A stretch of 64,000 nt of DNA from Bacillus pseudomycoides DSM 12442. Its GTDB lineage: Bacteria > Bacillota > Bacilli > Bacillales > Bacillaceae_G. The notes beneath the pieces were generated by a model, which did not search any database, was not told the origin of the DNA, and worked only from the letters and a program-made list of their open reading frames with translations. The stretch is taken from NCBI RefSeq assembly GCF_000161455.1, contig NZ_CM000745.1, positions 1,711,996 to 1,775,995 of the forward strand. The letters are read 5' to 3'. Below are positions 34,287-42,533 of the stretch, in pieces. The stretch's first letter is position 1; every line of letters starts with the position of its first letter. The position numbers were made by a program, and so were the translations under genes.

Positions 34287-34608
34287 AACTCCGTCCTTGA
34301 GATTTAGAGAGAAATGTGGAAGATAGGTGAAAGTTAGCCATCAGCGGTAGAACCTTCCGTTGATGAAGATATCACCTTATGAGATGGATAAAGGAATGTG
34401 AAATCGTATGTGATAAAAGTACAAATTCTTGATGTGTCAAGGTTTGTGCTTTTTATTTTGGAGATTTTTAGATGAGTGATTAGTATGACTATGGGAAATG
34501 GGCGTTTTATCGAATGAAGAGTATCGTACTATTTGTAAATGGGTTTAGAACTCAGCAGGTAAAGGCAATACTGAGCCATATTAGGAATGTATGTGAAAGG
34601 ATGATTGG
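34287..34608 (+). other. Gap after the Liv operon, with a terminator at 34418-34455
   Basis: AAAGTACAAA pairs with TTTGTGCTTT (one G-T pair) around TTCTTGATGTGTCAAGG and is followed by TATTTT. The rest contains short open stretches, such as a 38-codon frame from 34515, with no recognisable product. Confidence 0.5.
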
Positions 34609-34830
34609 ATGTTTGAGGAAGAAGGCATAGTTTTAATTATGGAACCTGTGGATGAAAGAGATCTTAGGAAATTCATTTTGACTATACCTCAGTCAGTTTA
34701 TAAGAAAAAAGAAATTTCCTTACAATATGGAGCGGCTATAGGGGAAGGATACACAAATATTATTGAGGAAATTATCGGTGTACATATAGAATCAGAACTT
34801 GTAACAGTTATAGGATATGTAGGGAAGTAA
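34609..34830 (+). CDS. Small hypothetical protein (73 aa)
   Basis: It starts MFEEEGIVLIMEPVDERDLR, with AAAGGATGATTGG just before the ATG. The product is acidic, with alternating hydrophobic residues suggesting a small alpha/beta protein, and has no signal peptide, membrane segment or cysteine. I recognise no family. A proper terminator at 34851 follows 20 bp after its stop codon, which supports it being a real gene. It lies next to a decayed germination-receptor gene. Confidence 0.5.
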   Translation: MFEEEGIVLIMEPVDERDLRKFILTIPQSVYKKKEISLQYGAAIGEGYTNIIEEIIGVHIESELVTVIGYVGK

Positions 34831-34850
34831 ACGTTAGTATAAAGGAATCG

Positions 34851-34885
34851 GCATACTTAATTGTATCTTAAGTATGTCTTTTTTC
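34851..34885 (+). terminator. Terminator after the 73-residue protein gene
   Basis: GCATACTTAA pairs with TTAAGTATGT around a 7-nt loop and is followed by CTTTTTT. Confidence 0.75.
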
Positions 34886-34898
34886 GGTTGTATACAAA

Positions 34899-35178
34899 TT
34901 TGAAATAGGCACTGCGACAAGTAAAGAAATGAAGGAGTTTTTGAAAAACTATGTACTAACAGTAGGTAGCATGAAAGAGTGTGATGTAGTAGAAGGTACG
35001 ATTTCTGAATCGTTAACAGGTTATACCGTATTACTAATAGATGGAATGGGAGAAATACTACTATTAGAAACACAATTATGGAAATCAAGGAGTGTTAACA
35101 GCTAGAGAAAAATCAACAAACGAGCCTGTTGTATATGAAATTCGTTCCATGAAAACCCCGTATGTTTTTCAAAATTGA
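34899..35178 (+). pseudogene. Spore germination receptor A-subunit remnant (GerA N-terminal domain)
   Basis: Frame one (34899-35105) reads from FEIGTATSKEMKEFLKNYVL through TVGSMKECDVVEGTISESLT to GYTVLLIDGMGEILLLETQL and stops. Frame two (35092-35178) continues VLTAREKSTNEPVVYEIRSM. This matches the N-terminal soluble domain of GerAA-type proteins, in which LLTVG..KE, the I..SL..G.T.L.IDG.....L.ET..W..R segment and TE.VVRGPREGF occur in this order. The membrane domain, the start codon and the B and C genes are missing. The usual GPREGF is lost. It is a relic of a tricistronic ger operon. Confidence 0.75.
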
Positions 35179-35337
35179 TTATGAAAAGGAAATTGAAAAG
35201 TCCTGCTAGAATATATAAGTTGAGGTAATGAAAATGGAAATGAAGTAGCTAGTATTCTAGAATGACAGTATAGCGAAAGGGATAGGTGTTTATAAATATA
35301 GTAGAAGAAACGTTAGTATTCAGCTAGGAGGTAAAAA

Positions 35338-35787
35338 ATGAAGTTGAAAAAGACGATATTACTTGTGTTTTTAATTACAATCGGTTTAATGGGCTGCTCT
35401 ATGATTGAAGAGGGTAAGAATTCAATTGATTATGCTCAAAAGGCGACAGACTATGTTAATGAAGTGAGTGCGTTTGCAAATGAAGCGCCGGGGTTAGTAG
35501 AAAAAGCAATCAATGATAGTGCTGCTCGAAAAGAATTAGAGACTAAGCTCGGAGATATTCAAAAGGATATCCCAGCTTTTAATGAATTGACACCCCCGGA
35601 TGTAGCGAAGGACATCCATCAGCAAATTGTTGGATATAACGAAAAATTAAATGCATTAATTGATACAACTATGAAAAAGATAGAAGAAGGGAAAATAGAT
35701 GTAGAACAATTTAAAAACTCAGAGCTTATGAAGACAGTGCAACAAGTTCAAGATTTAAAAGATAAAGTTCAAAATTTAGGGCAGTAG
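35338..35787 (+). CDS. Lipoprotein of the DUF6376 (YjcN-like) kind
   Basis: A 149-residue lipoprotein with signal and lipobox LITIGLMGCSM (Cys20). The mature part is a helical, highly charged protein starting MIEEGKNSIDYAQKATDYVN and including NELTPPDVAKDIHQQIVGYN. These are features of the small Bacillus lipoprotein family DUF6376. The function is unknown. A GCTAGGAGGTAAAAA site precedes the ATG, and a strong terminator follows 10 bp after the stop, so it is a single-gene unit on the membrane surface. Confidence 0.7.
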   Translation: MKLKKTILLVFLITIGLMGCSMIEEGKNSIDYAQKATDYVNEVSAFANEAPGLVEKAINDSAARKELETKLGDIQKDIPAFNELTPPDVAKDIHQQIVGYNEKLNALIDTTMKKIEEGKIDVEQFKNSELMKTVQQVQDLKDKVQNLGQ

Positions 35788-35797
35788 AGAGGATATG

Positions 35798-35831
35798 AAA
35801 AAAGTCCGTTATTTATAACGGACTTTTTTAA
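35798..35831. terminator. Bidirectional terminator between the lipoprotein and small EamA genes
   Basis: AAAAAAGTCCGTTAT pairs with ATAACGGACTTTTTT around TTA. It serves the lipoprotein gene and the convergent EamA pair. Confidence 0.85.
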
Positions 35832-35862
35832 CGCGAGAATATTATAATAAGGCGTGTACTTG

Positions 35863-36201
35863 TTATTGAATAGAAAAAACGACGATCCCAATTATAATAA
35901 TAATGTTACCAATGACTTTTCTTTTTGTTATTTTCTCTCCTAAGAAATACCAACCGAATACTAAAATAATGACATAGCTAAGAGATTCTAATACAGGAGC
36001 CTGTTTTAATGGAACACCTTTTAGTGCAATAACGTTTAGCCCAGCATTAATTACAAATAAAGAATAGCCGATAATAACATAAGGGTTGACATATTCTCTT
36101 AATTTGGAATCATATTCTTGTAGAGTTGCTTTTTTGAGTAAAATTTGTGAGTAATTTGCTAAAATAATACCGAAAATATATAACAATATATAATTATTCA
36201 T
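35863..36201 (-). CDS. Half-size EamA/SMR-like membrane protein, second of a pair
   Basis: A 112-residue protein with four membrane segments: IILLYIFGIILANYSQ-like start (here YILLYIFGIILANYSQILLK), YVIIGYSLFVINAGLNVIALK, PVLESLSYVIILVFGWYFLG and the final VIGNIIIIIGIVVF. LGEKITKRKVIGN is the standard EamA ending. It overlaps the upstream gene by 8 bp, so the two are co-translated and probably form a heterodimer, like ArnE/ArnF or EbrA/EbrB. Substrate is unknown. Confidence 0.75.
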   Translation of the reverse strand: MNNYILLYIFGIILANYSQILLKKATLQEYDSKLREYVNPYVIIGYSLFVINAGLNVIALKGVPLKQAPVLESLSYVIILVFGWYFLGEKITKRKVIGNIIIIIGIVVFSIQ

Positions 36202-36535
36202 CTTTCGTCACCACCACAATTCCAATCATAATGATAGCTGCACCGAGTAAATTGTTCCATTTTATCGTCTCACCTAAAAAGATAACGGACCATAACATGG
36301 ACCATAATATGATGATCCCTCGGTGGGAATATGCTTTAGAAATTTCAAAATGTTTAATTACCTGTTGCCAAAGAATAGCATAGCCAAATAAAATTACAAC
36401 AAGTCCAAAATAGGCGATGAAAAACGAAATGGATGAAACAGGGAATTTAGCTGCCCATTTCATATAAAGCAGGATGATAGAATATAGCAAGAAAGCTACA
36501 TGTAAAAATACATAATTTTTCATAGTCGGTTTCAT
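36194..36535 (-). CDS. Half-size EamA/SMR-like membrane protein, first of a pair
   Basis: A 113-residue protein from the ATG at 36535, which follows AAAAGAGAGTGAAT; a frame from 36589 is possible but has no ribosome binding site. It has four hydrophobic segments, including VFLHVAFLLYSIILLYMKWA and AYFGLVVILFGYAILWQQVI, and ends with FLGETIKWNNLLGAAIIMIG, the EamA closing motif. KMAKFPVSS-type topology signals are absent. Overlap with the next gene shows the pair is one unit. Each is half a normal EamA protein, so two chains are needed. Confidence 0.75.
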   Translation of the reverse strand: MKPTMKNYVFLHVAFLLYSIILLYMKWAAKFPVSSISFFIAYFGLVVILFGYAILWQQVIKHFEISKAYSHRGIIILWSMLWSVIFLGETIKWNNLLGAAIIMIGIVVVTKDE

Positions 36536-36710
36536 ATATTCACTCTCTTTTAGATGTAAATACATTAATTTGAAAAGAATGCATTTCATCTATGTTTTCT
36601 TATTACATGGAATGTGGTTTGAAATGGTTTTTTGTTTTATAATGTGTATACTTTGTCTATCTCTTCACATTCCAAGGTATATAATACCATGAGTGATGTT
36701 GTAAAACAAT

Positions 36711-36758
36711 ATAAGGAAACGAGTGGCTTTTTAATATAGAAGCCACTCGTTTCCTTAT
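36711..36758. repeat. Perfect 19-bp inverted repeat upstream of the EamA pair
   Basis: ATAAGGAAACGAGTGGCTT and AAGCCACTCGTTTCCTTAT are exact complements around a 10-nt loop TTTAATATAG-type spacer. No T-tract follows on either strand. It lies between two minus-strand genes and probably terminates the S66 peptidase's neighbour or acts as a mRNA stabiliser. It may also be a small mobile repeat. Confidence 0.7.
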
Positions 36759-36818
36759 ATTCGTTATGTAATTTCTATTTCATTATTAAAGTAAAGATAT
36801 TCATAGAATCATTAAACT

Positions 36819-37826
36819 TCATATTTGCTTTTTCCATTGCTCAATGATTCTTACTCTTTTATTGGTTGCATCCATCTCCACTTGTACACCAATTGGCATC
36901 GTCATCATCGGATGGGTATGGCAACAATCAAAGTCTGCTAGAAATGGAATGTTACGATTTTGGAGTACTTCTAATAATATTTCATAAGGTTTCCGATGTG
37001 TACCACAATCATCAAATTGCTCATGCTTTCCAAGAATGATTCCTGAAACTTTATCAAATACACCGTTAATTTTAAGTAATGAAAAACTTCTTTCAATGGT
37101 AGCTGCATCTTTGGAGCTATCTTCAATAAAGAGAATATCTCCTTCTTTAATACCAGGCATAAATGGGCTACCCCATATACCTTGTATTGTATTTAAGTTG
37201 CCACCAATTAGTCTTCCAGTTGTTTTTCCGCCATTTACACAAATCCACTCGTTTTTTCTTAGTTCTTTGTCCTTTGTTTTTTCTTCCCAGTTTATAAAGT
37301 CATCTGTCCAAAATAAAGGTTGCTTTACCTTGTAAGGAATTTCTTGTTCTTCCATTAAAGCTTCTGCAAAGTATGTATAAGTGGAATCCACAAAAGGCTC
37401 AAATTCACCAAAAGAAGGAACAAGTGCTGGTCCATAAAATGTAGTAATGCCTGTTTGTGCATAGATTCCAAGTAGTAAAGCTGTAGTATCTGAATACCCA
37501 ATCATAATTTTTGGATTTTCTTGCAATGCTTTGTAATCAATATAAGGTAAAAGAGAATTTGAATTCATCCCGCCAATTGTTGACATGATGCATGTAACAT
37601 TCAGATTTCTAATTAATGCATTTAGTTCTTCAGCACGTTCTTGAATGCTTCCTGAACGATAAAAATCCTGCTTACCTGTAAGGTTACCTTCCAATATGTG
37701 GAACCCTTTATCTTGTAAATATTTTTTAGCTCGATTAAATCTTTCGGGAGATGTATATGTTACAGGTGAAGAAGGAGAGTAAATGCCAATAGTATCTCCT
37801 TTTTTTAAGGGGTTAAGTAGTATCAT
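36819..37826 (-). CDS. mccF: S66-family peptidase (MccF/LD-carboxypeptidase-like)
   Basis: A 335-residue serine peptidase of the LdcA/MccF group. The start is MILLNPLKKGDTIGIYSPSS. The nucleophile Ser is in IMIGYSDTTALLLGIYA, preceded by IMSTIGGMNSNSLLPYIDY. The catalytic Glu is expected in LFIEDSSKDAATIERSF, and the catalytic His in DCCHTHPMMTMPIGV. MccF cleaves microcin C7-type aminoacyl nucleotides; LdcA trims cell-wall tetrapeptides. The FWTDDFINWEE loop and ATIERS are closer to MccF-type proteins. It is cytoplasmic and stands alone. Confidence 0.85.
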   Translation of the reverse strand: MILLNPLKKGDTIGIYSPSSPVTYTSPERFNRAKKYLQDKGFHILEGNLTGKQDFYRSGSIQERAEELNALIRNLNVTCIMSTIGGMNSNSLLPYIDYKALQENPKIMIGYSDTTALLLGIYAQTGITTFYGPALVPSFGEFEPFVDSTYTYFAEALMEEQEIPYKVKQPLFWTDDFINWEEKTKDKELRKNEWICVNGGKTTGRLIGGNLNTIQGIWGSPFMPGIKEGDILFIEDSSKDAATIERSFSLLKINGVFDKVSGIILGKHEQFDDCGTHRKPYEILLEVLQNRNIPFLADFDCCHTHPMMTMPIGVQVEMDATNKRVRIIEQWKKQI

Positions 37827-38050
37827 TGTATCAAACCTTTCTTGTTTCGATTAGGAATTTAAGTAGTTTCAGGGTTTAATATTTGAAAATTTATATTATT
37901 AAATTTTTGGTAGTATAACATATTCTTAACAAATAATCTTGAAAAAATAGTTATCGTAGATTATTTACTGTTTGACCTTGACGGTTTAAAGACATTGTTG
38001 TTATGGTTAAATTTGAAATTATAATAGGTAGAGTAAAAGGAGTTTTATTG

Positions 38051-39034
38051 ATGAAAAGGTTAGGATGGGGAAGTGTAACAATACTCTGTGCTATTATTTT
38101 AGGTTCATGTTGGTTCTTTTTCCAAGGGAGTATTCTAGAGAAGAATGGTATTAATGTTTCCAAAGCAAAAGAAAAAATGACAATAGATGGTCCGCCCCTA
38201 CAAGTAGCAGAGTTACCAAAAACAGGATTAACTGAAAAGATGATCCCACAAAAATATGTACCAGTAGTTGAAGCGAAAGCAGCAATGATCATTGATGCAA
38301 GTAATGGGCAAGTCATGTATAAAAACAATGAAGAAGAGCTACTTGCCCCGGCGAGTATGTCAAAGATGATGACAGCATATATTCTTTTAGAAAACATACA
38401 TAAAGGAAAGGTCCATTGGGAAGATCAAGTGAAAATAAGTGCGAAATCGGCACAAGCAGAAGGTGCGAGAATTCCGGTACAAACGGGGGATGTATTAACG
38501 GTTAAAGACCTATACCATGCGTTAATGATCCAATCGGCCAACAATTCTGCAGTTGCTTTAGCGGAACATATAGCAAAAACTGAGCAAGATTTTGCCCATC
38601 TTATGAATCAAACAGCGAAACAACTGGAGTTATCAGAAGCAACCAAGTTTGTAAATGCTTCTGGATTGCAAGAGCCTGATGGAAGTGAAACGAAGATGAC
38701 TGTAGCTGATGTAGCGAAGTTAGCGTATCACCTTGTAACAGATTACCCGGAGATATTAGATGTTACACATTTACGTCAAAGTCAGTTAGCATTTAAAAGC
38801 ACGATGGTTACGAGTACGAATGAAATGTTGAATCCGGCCAACCAAGGACTTTACTTAGAAGGAATGGATGGACTGAAAACAGGCTTCACTGATAGTGCGG
38901 GTTATTGCTTTACTGGGACTGCCAAACAAGGTGATAAGCGACTTGTAACAGTTGTTATGGGTACGAAGAGCCAAATGAAACGTTTTACAGAAACGCATAA
39001 ACTAATGTCCTATGGTTTCGAGATTGTTAAGTAG
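38051..39034 (+). CDS. D-alanyl-D-alanine carboxypeptidase (S11, low-molecular-weight PBP)
   Basis: This enzyme removes the terminal D-Ala from peptidoglycan pentapeptides on the outer face of the membrane. The 327-residue protein starts at ATG 38051, after AAAGGAGTTTTATTG. A signal/anchor segment (VTILCAIILGSCWFFF) comes first. The active-site motifs are SMSKMMTAY (SxxK), SANNSAVAL (SxN) and LKTGFTDSAGYCF (KTG). It lacks the long C-terminal domain and amphipathic anchor of DacA/PBP5, so it is a short member, like DacF or YodJ-type enzymes. It is monocistronic. Confidence 0.9.
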   Translation: MKRLGWGSVTILCAIILGSCWFFFQGSILEKNGINVSKAKEKMTIDGPPLQVAELPKTGLTEKMIPQKYVPVVEAKAAMIIDASNGQVMYKNNEEELLAPASMSKMMTAYILLENIHKGKVHWEDQVKISAKSAQAEGARIPVQTGDVLTVKDLYHALMIQSANNSAVALAEHIAKTEQDFAHLMNQTAKQLELSEATKFVNASGLQEPDGSETKMTVADVAKLAYHLVTDYPEILDVTHLRQSQLAFKSTMVTSTNEMLNPANQGLYLEGMDGLKTGFTDSAGYCFTGTAKQGDKRLVTVVMGTKSQMKRFTETHKLMSYGFEIVK

Positions 39035-39284
39035 GTGAAGGATCTATTATGAAAGAAGACGGCTTGTTTAAAACTCGGATTGAGTGGAAAATAAGCTGTT
39101 TTTTTATTTTAAGGGAATATAAAAGGTATCAAAAACAAAAACTAAAAAGTATGAGTGCTATTGTTTGAAATTGTTTTTCTATGTAGATATAATAAAGTTA
39201 TAAACTTATTATTAATAAGTTCGGGGCGGGATATACCATAATACAGATTAGTAAGCCTCAAAATAAAAATTGGAGGGAATTAGT

Positions 39285-39884
39285 ATGGCAAAAGATTTTT
39301 ATTCAGCAATTGAAGACAGAAGATCAATTTATGCAATTAGTAAAGAGCAAGTTGTTTCTGATGAGAAAATTCAAGAAGTAGTGAATCATGCCGTAAAGTA
39401 TACACCTTCATCTTTTAATTCTCAGAGTGCAAGGGTTGTTGTGTTATTAGGAGAACAACATGATAAACTATGGGATATTACGAAAGAAACATTACGAAAA
39501 ATTGTACCAGAAAATAATTTTGCACCAACCAAAGAAAAAATGAACGCATTTAAAAGTGGCTATGGAACAGTTTTATATTTTGAAGACAGCAAAGTAATAG
39601 AAAATCTTCAAGAAAAGTTTGCATTATATAAAGACAATTTCCCGACTTGGTCCCAGCAATCATCAGGAATGCTACAGTTTGTGATTTGGACAGCATTAGA
39701 AATTGAAGGGTTTGGTGCAACGCTGCAACATTATAACCCATTAATTGATGAAGAAGTCAGAAAAGAATGGGATATTCCAGAGACTTGGAAGCTGATCGCT
39801 CAAATGCCATTTGGTAAGCCAGTTGCGCCAGCAGGTGAAAAAGAATTTCAGCCGTTAGAAACTCGTGTGAAATTTCATAAATAA
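39285..39884 (+). CDS. Nitroreductase-family FMN protein (second paralogue)
   Basis: A 199-residue protein from ATG 39285 after GGAGGGAATTAGT. It follows the same plan as the protein at 22357: IEDRRSIYAI, YTPSSFNSQSARVVVL, LWDITKETLRKIVPENNF, WSQQSSGMLQFVIWTALE, GATLQHYNPLID and IAQMPFGKPVAPAGEKEF. Motif order and spacing are the same, so the two are paralogues within 17 kb but not adjacent. It has no Rrf2-type dyad upstream, so it is likely regulated differently. Function is probably NAD(P)H-dependent reduction of nitro compounds or quinones. Confidence 0.88.
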   Translation: MAKDFYSAIEDRRSIYAISKEQVVSDEKIQEVVNHAVKYTPSSFNSQSARVVVLLGEQHDKLWDITKETLRKIVPENNFAPTKEKMNAFKSGYGTVLYFEDSKVIENLQEKFALYKDNFPTWSQQSSGMLQFVIWTALEIEGFGATLQHYNPLIDEEVRKEWDIPETWKLIAQMPFGKPVAPAGEKEFQPLETRVKFHK

Positions 39885-39890
39885 AATGGG

Positions 39891-39926
39891 AAAAGGATTG
39901 CCTATATAGGTAATCCTTTTTTGTTT
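39891..39926 (+). terminator. Terminator after the second nitroreductase gene
   Basis: AAAAGGATTGCC pairs with GGTAATCCTTTTTT around TATATA. Confidence 0.85.
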
Positions 39927-40063
39927 TGTACGAGACCAATAAAAGATTTTTAAAATCTTGTGACTTCTAGTCATTAGAAGTTCTAAGATATCATTATAGG
40001 CATGGAATGACAGATATTGAAATCCATCATGTGACGCAGTGGTTTCAAAATAAATGAAACAGA

Positions 40064-40100
40064 CAAACAGGGAATGCGGTTATTAGCAATTCCCTGTTTG
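40064..40100. terminator. Hairpin downstream of the small minus-strand gene
   Basis: ACAAACAGGGAATGC pairs with GCAATTCCCTGTTTGT around GGTTATTA. It lies just beyond the 3' end of the gene at 40124 on the minus strand and has no long T-tract. Confidence 0.55.
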
Positions 40101-40123
40101 TGCGATAAATTATTAAAAAATAA

Positions 40124-40306
40124 TTATAATTTATAAGGATTCTTATGATTTAAATTATTACTTTGATTTTCAATAGTAACTTTTAATTCGGATTTTTTTG
40201 TTTCAATGGTTGGGATTATTCTGAACGTTACCAAGGATAGCGTACGAACCAATGCATAGTGAAAATCGATATAATGCTTCGAACCATTATCAATAATTTG
40301 TTCCAT
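40124..40306 (-). CDS. Small hypothetical protein (60 aa)
   Basis: The minus-strand ATG at 40306 follows GGAAGAGGAGTATTATCC, a very good ribosome binding site. The product begins MEQIIDNGSKHYIDFHYALV and is basic, with no membrane segment. I recognise no family. The site and the hairpin downstream support it; the small size keeps confidence moderate. Confidence 0.45.
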   Translation of the reverse strand: MEQIIDNGSKHYIDFHYALVRTLSLVTFRIIPTIETKKSELKVTIENQSNNLNHKNPYKL

Positions 40307-40389
40307 GGATAATACTCCTCTTCCTAATTATTTGAACTATATTGGTTATTTTAACAATATAAGCATAAAGATTCCAAATAATCAGGTCT

Positions 40390-41163
40390 TCAATCAAAAA
40401 AGCCTAAATAATCTAAAATATTTTTACTGATAAGGAGTAACGTTACAATGATAAATAAAATTCGTACGTAAGATACTCCTTTTTTTATAGCGAAATTTGA
40501 GCCTACGAAAGCCCCGAAAATCATTGCAACTCCCATTGGAAGTCCATATGCAAAATTAACAACATCTAAATAAAGAAAAATGATAAGTGCAGCGATGTTA
40601 CTACCAAAATTTAAAACTTTGGCATTTCCAGCTGATTGCACAAAATCAAATCCAATGATCAAAAATGTAAATAACAAAAAGGATCCTGTTCCTGCCCCGA
40701 AAAATCCATCATAAAATCCAATGATAAAAATAACAGAAGAGAAGATAACTCTTTTTTTTACACTCATTCCATTATAACTTGCATCTTTTCCCCACTCTTT
40801 TTTCATAATCGTATAAATCGCAACGGCAATTAATAGAACAAGTACTAATGGTTTTAATATTTCAGATGAAATGTGTTTGACTACAAAGGCGCCAAGTATA
40901 GCCCCGATAAAAGTTAAAGAGAATAGCTTAGAGACCAATTTGAAATTCACATTTCCAGATCGAATAAATGAAATGGTACTCATAAGTGATCCCATTGAGC
41001 TTGCCAGTTTATTAGTTGCAATAGCTGTTGAAGGTGGGAGGCCGGTGAATAATAAAGCTGGTATAGAAATTAATCCACCGCCACCTACAACAGAATCGAT
41101 AAAGGCAGCTAAAAAACCTGAAGCAATTAAAAAAAACATTGTATAAAGATTGATGTCCTCCAT
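40390..41163 (-). CDS. TauE/SafE-family membrane protein (sulfite exporter type)
   Basis: A 257-residue protein with about eight membrane segments. The N-terminus has the family signature LIASGFLAAFIDSVVGGGGL and ISIPALLFTGLPPSTAIATN. The second half has the repeated signature IIGFYDGFFGAGTGSFLLFTF. TauE/SafE proteins export sulfite, sulfoacetate or other small organic anions; the substrate here is unknown. The ATG at 41163 follows GGGGAAATACAT; one at 41178 is possible. It is divergent from a TrmB-type regulator, 178 bp away, which may control it. Confidence 0.88.
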   Translation of the reverse strand: MEDINLYTMFFLIASGFLAAFIDSVVGGGGLISIPALLFTGLPPSTAIATNKLASSMGSLMSTISFIRSGNVNFKLVSKLFSLTFIGAILGAFVVKHISSEILKPLVLVLLIAVAIYTIMKKEWGKDASYNGMSVKKRVIFSSVIFIIGFYDGFFGAGTGSFLLFTFLIIGFDFVQSAGNAKVLNFGSNIAALIIFLYLDVVNFAYGLPMGVAMIFGAFVGSNFAIKKGVSYVRILFIIVTLLLISKNILDYLGFFD

Positions 41164-41341
41164 ATGTATTTCCCCCATCCTAGAATAGTCACTACTAAGA
41201 TAGTATCTGTTTAATTGCTTTGTGTAAATGAAAATTTGATAATGCCTCTTTAATATTTACTCCAACCACTTTTGTGTTTACTATTAAAGTAATAATTACT
41301 GTCAATGTTGCGGCAAGTACAAAATATGCAGGAGGCTTACA

Positions 41342-42124
41342 ATGGAAGATTTACTACAAAAAATTCAAATGCTTGGCTTAAATCAATATGAAACAAAAGC
41401 CTATGTTTCATTAGTTCAACAAGGAGCTTCTAGTGCTTATCAAGTTAGCAAAAATTCTGGAGTCCCTCGTGCACGTATATATGAAATATTGAATACCCTT
41501 GAACAAAAAGGCATTGTAATGAAGGAAGAAATAAATGAAGCAGTACAATATTCTCCTTTACCTGTAGATGTGTTTTTAGAGGCAGTAAGAGAGAAATGGG
41601 AAGAGACATACACGTATGTAGAAAAAGAATTAAAAGTATTTGAAAAAAAAGAACCTGAGGTGGATCCGAGAGTAACCACTTTGAAAGGTGAAGAAAATAT
41701 ACTAGCTTTCTGCAGAATATTAATTCGAAGAGCGAAAAAAAAGATTATTTTGTCAATTTGGGATACTATGTATGAAAAACTATTAGTAGACTTAAAAGAA
41801 AAAGAAAGAGAATGTAGTTTAAAGGGTATTGTCTGTGAAGTTGACGATCCGTTGCAAGGATTAGAAATTCATAGAAAAACAAGTTACGTTAATAATATTG
41901 GAAGTCATAAATGGTTTATCTTATCAATTGATGGAAAAGAAATGGTATATGGTCACTCGATAGAACAAAAAGGAAATGCTTTTTATACAGATGATCCTGT
42001 TCATATATATTTACTAGAAAATTATATATGGCATGATATATTAGTAAATCGTTTAGTAAGGGATAGCGATCAAAACATGGATTCTTGGATTGCTCCAGAA
42101 CGAGAAAAGTTCTTTTTCATATAA
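41342..42124 (+). CDS. TrmB-family transcriptional regulator
   Basis: A 260-residue regulator. The N-terminal winged helix has the TrmB signature LNQYETKAYVSLVQQGASSAYQVSKNSGVP followed by RARIYEILNTLEQKG (the longest piece is split here). A C-terminal PLD-like sensing domain (residues about 110-250) includes ILIRRAKKKIILSIWDTMYE and HKWFILSIDGKEMVYGHSIE. In bacteria such proteins often respond to sugars or related ligands; the effector here is unknown. It is divergent from a TauE/SafE gene, which is the nearest candidate target. Confidence 0.85.
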   Translation: MEDLLQKIQMLGLNQYETKAYVSLVQQGASSAYQVSKNSGVPRARIYEILNTLEQKGIVMKEEINEAVQYSPLPVDVFLEAVREKWEETYTYVEKELKVFEKKEPEVDPRVTTLKGEENILAFCRILIRRAKKKIILSIWDTMYEKLLVDLKEKERECSLKGIVCEVDDPLQGLEIHRKTSYVNNIGSHKWFILSIDGKEMVYGHSIEQKGNAFYTDDPVHIYLLENYIWHDILVNRLVRDSDQNMDSWIAPEREKFFFI

Positions 42125-42533
42125 ATATAATTTTTTAGGATACTATATAGTTGATAAATGGCGGAATTTTTGTAATGATAAGAAGGTGACTCATGAAAAG
42201 AACTATTTTGTAAGACCAGTAGAAAAACCAATTGTTTACTTAGATATCATGATTTTATTAGTGGAGTAAGTAAAGAATGGATACTACTAGAAGCTTTGAT
42301 TCGTTTTGTAATAGAAAAAATTAAATGTTTTATTACGAAAACGCTGTATATGAAGCTGGAATTCACATGAAGTTCACGTGAAGTTCACATTGATAATTTA
42401 AAATAGTTGACGTGTGAAAAAGAAAGCCCTTGTATAAAAATGGAATTTAACATGAAATCATTTCCAATGTTTTGGTAGGATATTAAAATCATTTTTTTAA
42501 GAGGGTAGTAGGGAAAGGGAGTTAATACAACTT
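42125..42533 (+). promoter_or_regulatory. entFM: Leader region of entFM with a tandem TTCACA repeat
   Basis: TTCACA (42362-42367), TTCACG (42373-42378) and TTCACA (42384-42389) recur every 11 bp, the layout of PhoP boxes (TT-A-ACA repeats with 5-bp spacers). Read on the other strand it is TGTGAA-N5-CGTGAA-N5-TGTGAA, close to the WalR half-site. TTGACG at 42407 lies just downstream. The first 200 bp (42125-42330) contain short open stretches with no recognised gene. Confidence 0.55.

Noticed and set aside
39998..40054. 16-codon frame MTDIEIHHVTQWFQNK
   Set aside because: Too short, no ribosome binding site, and no recognised family; may be a relic but cannot be supported.
42220..42360. Open stretch GVSKEWILLEALIRFVIEKI before entFM
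   Set aside because: It has no start codon with a ribosome binding site and matches no family I recognise.
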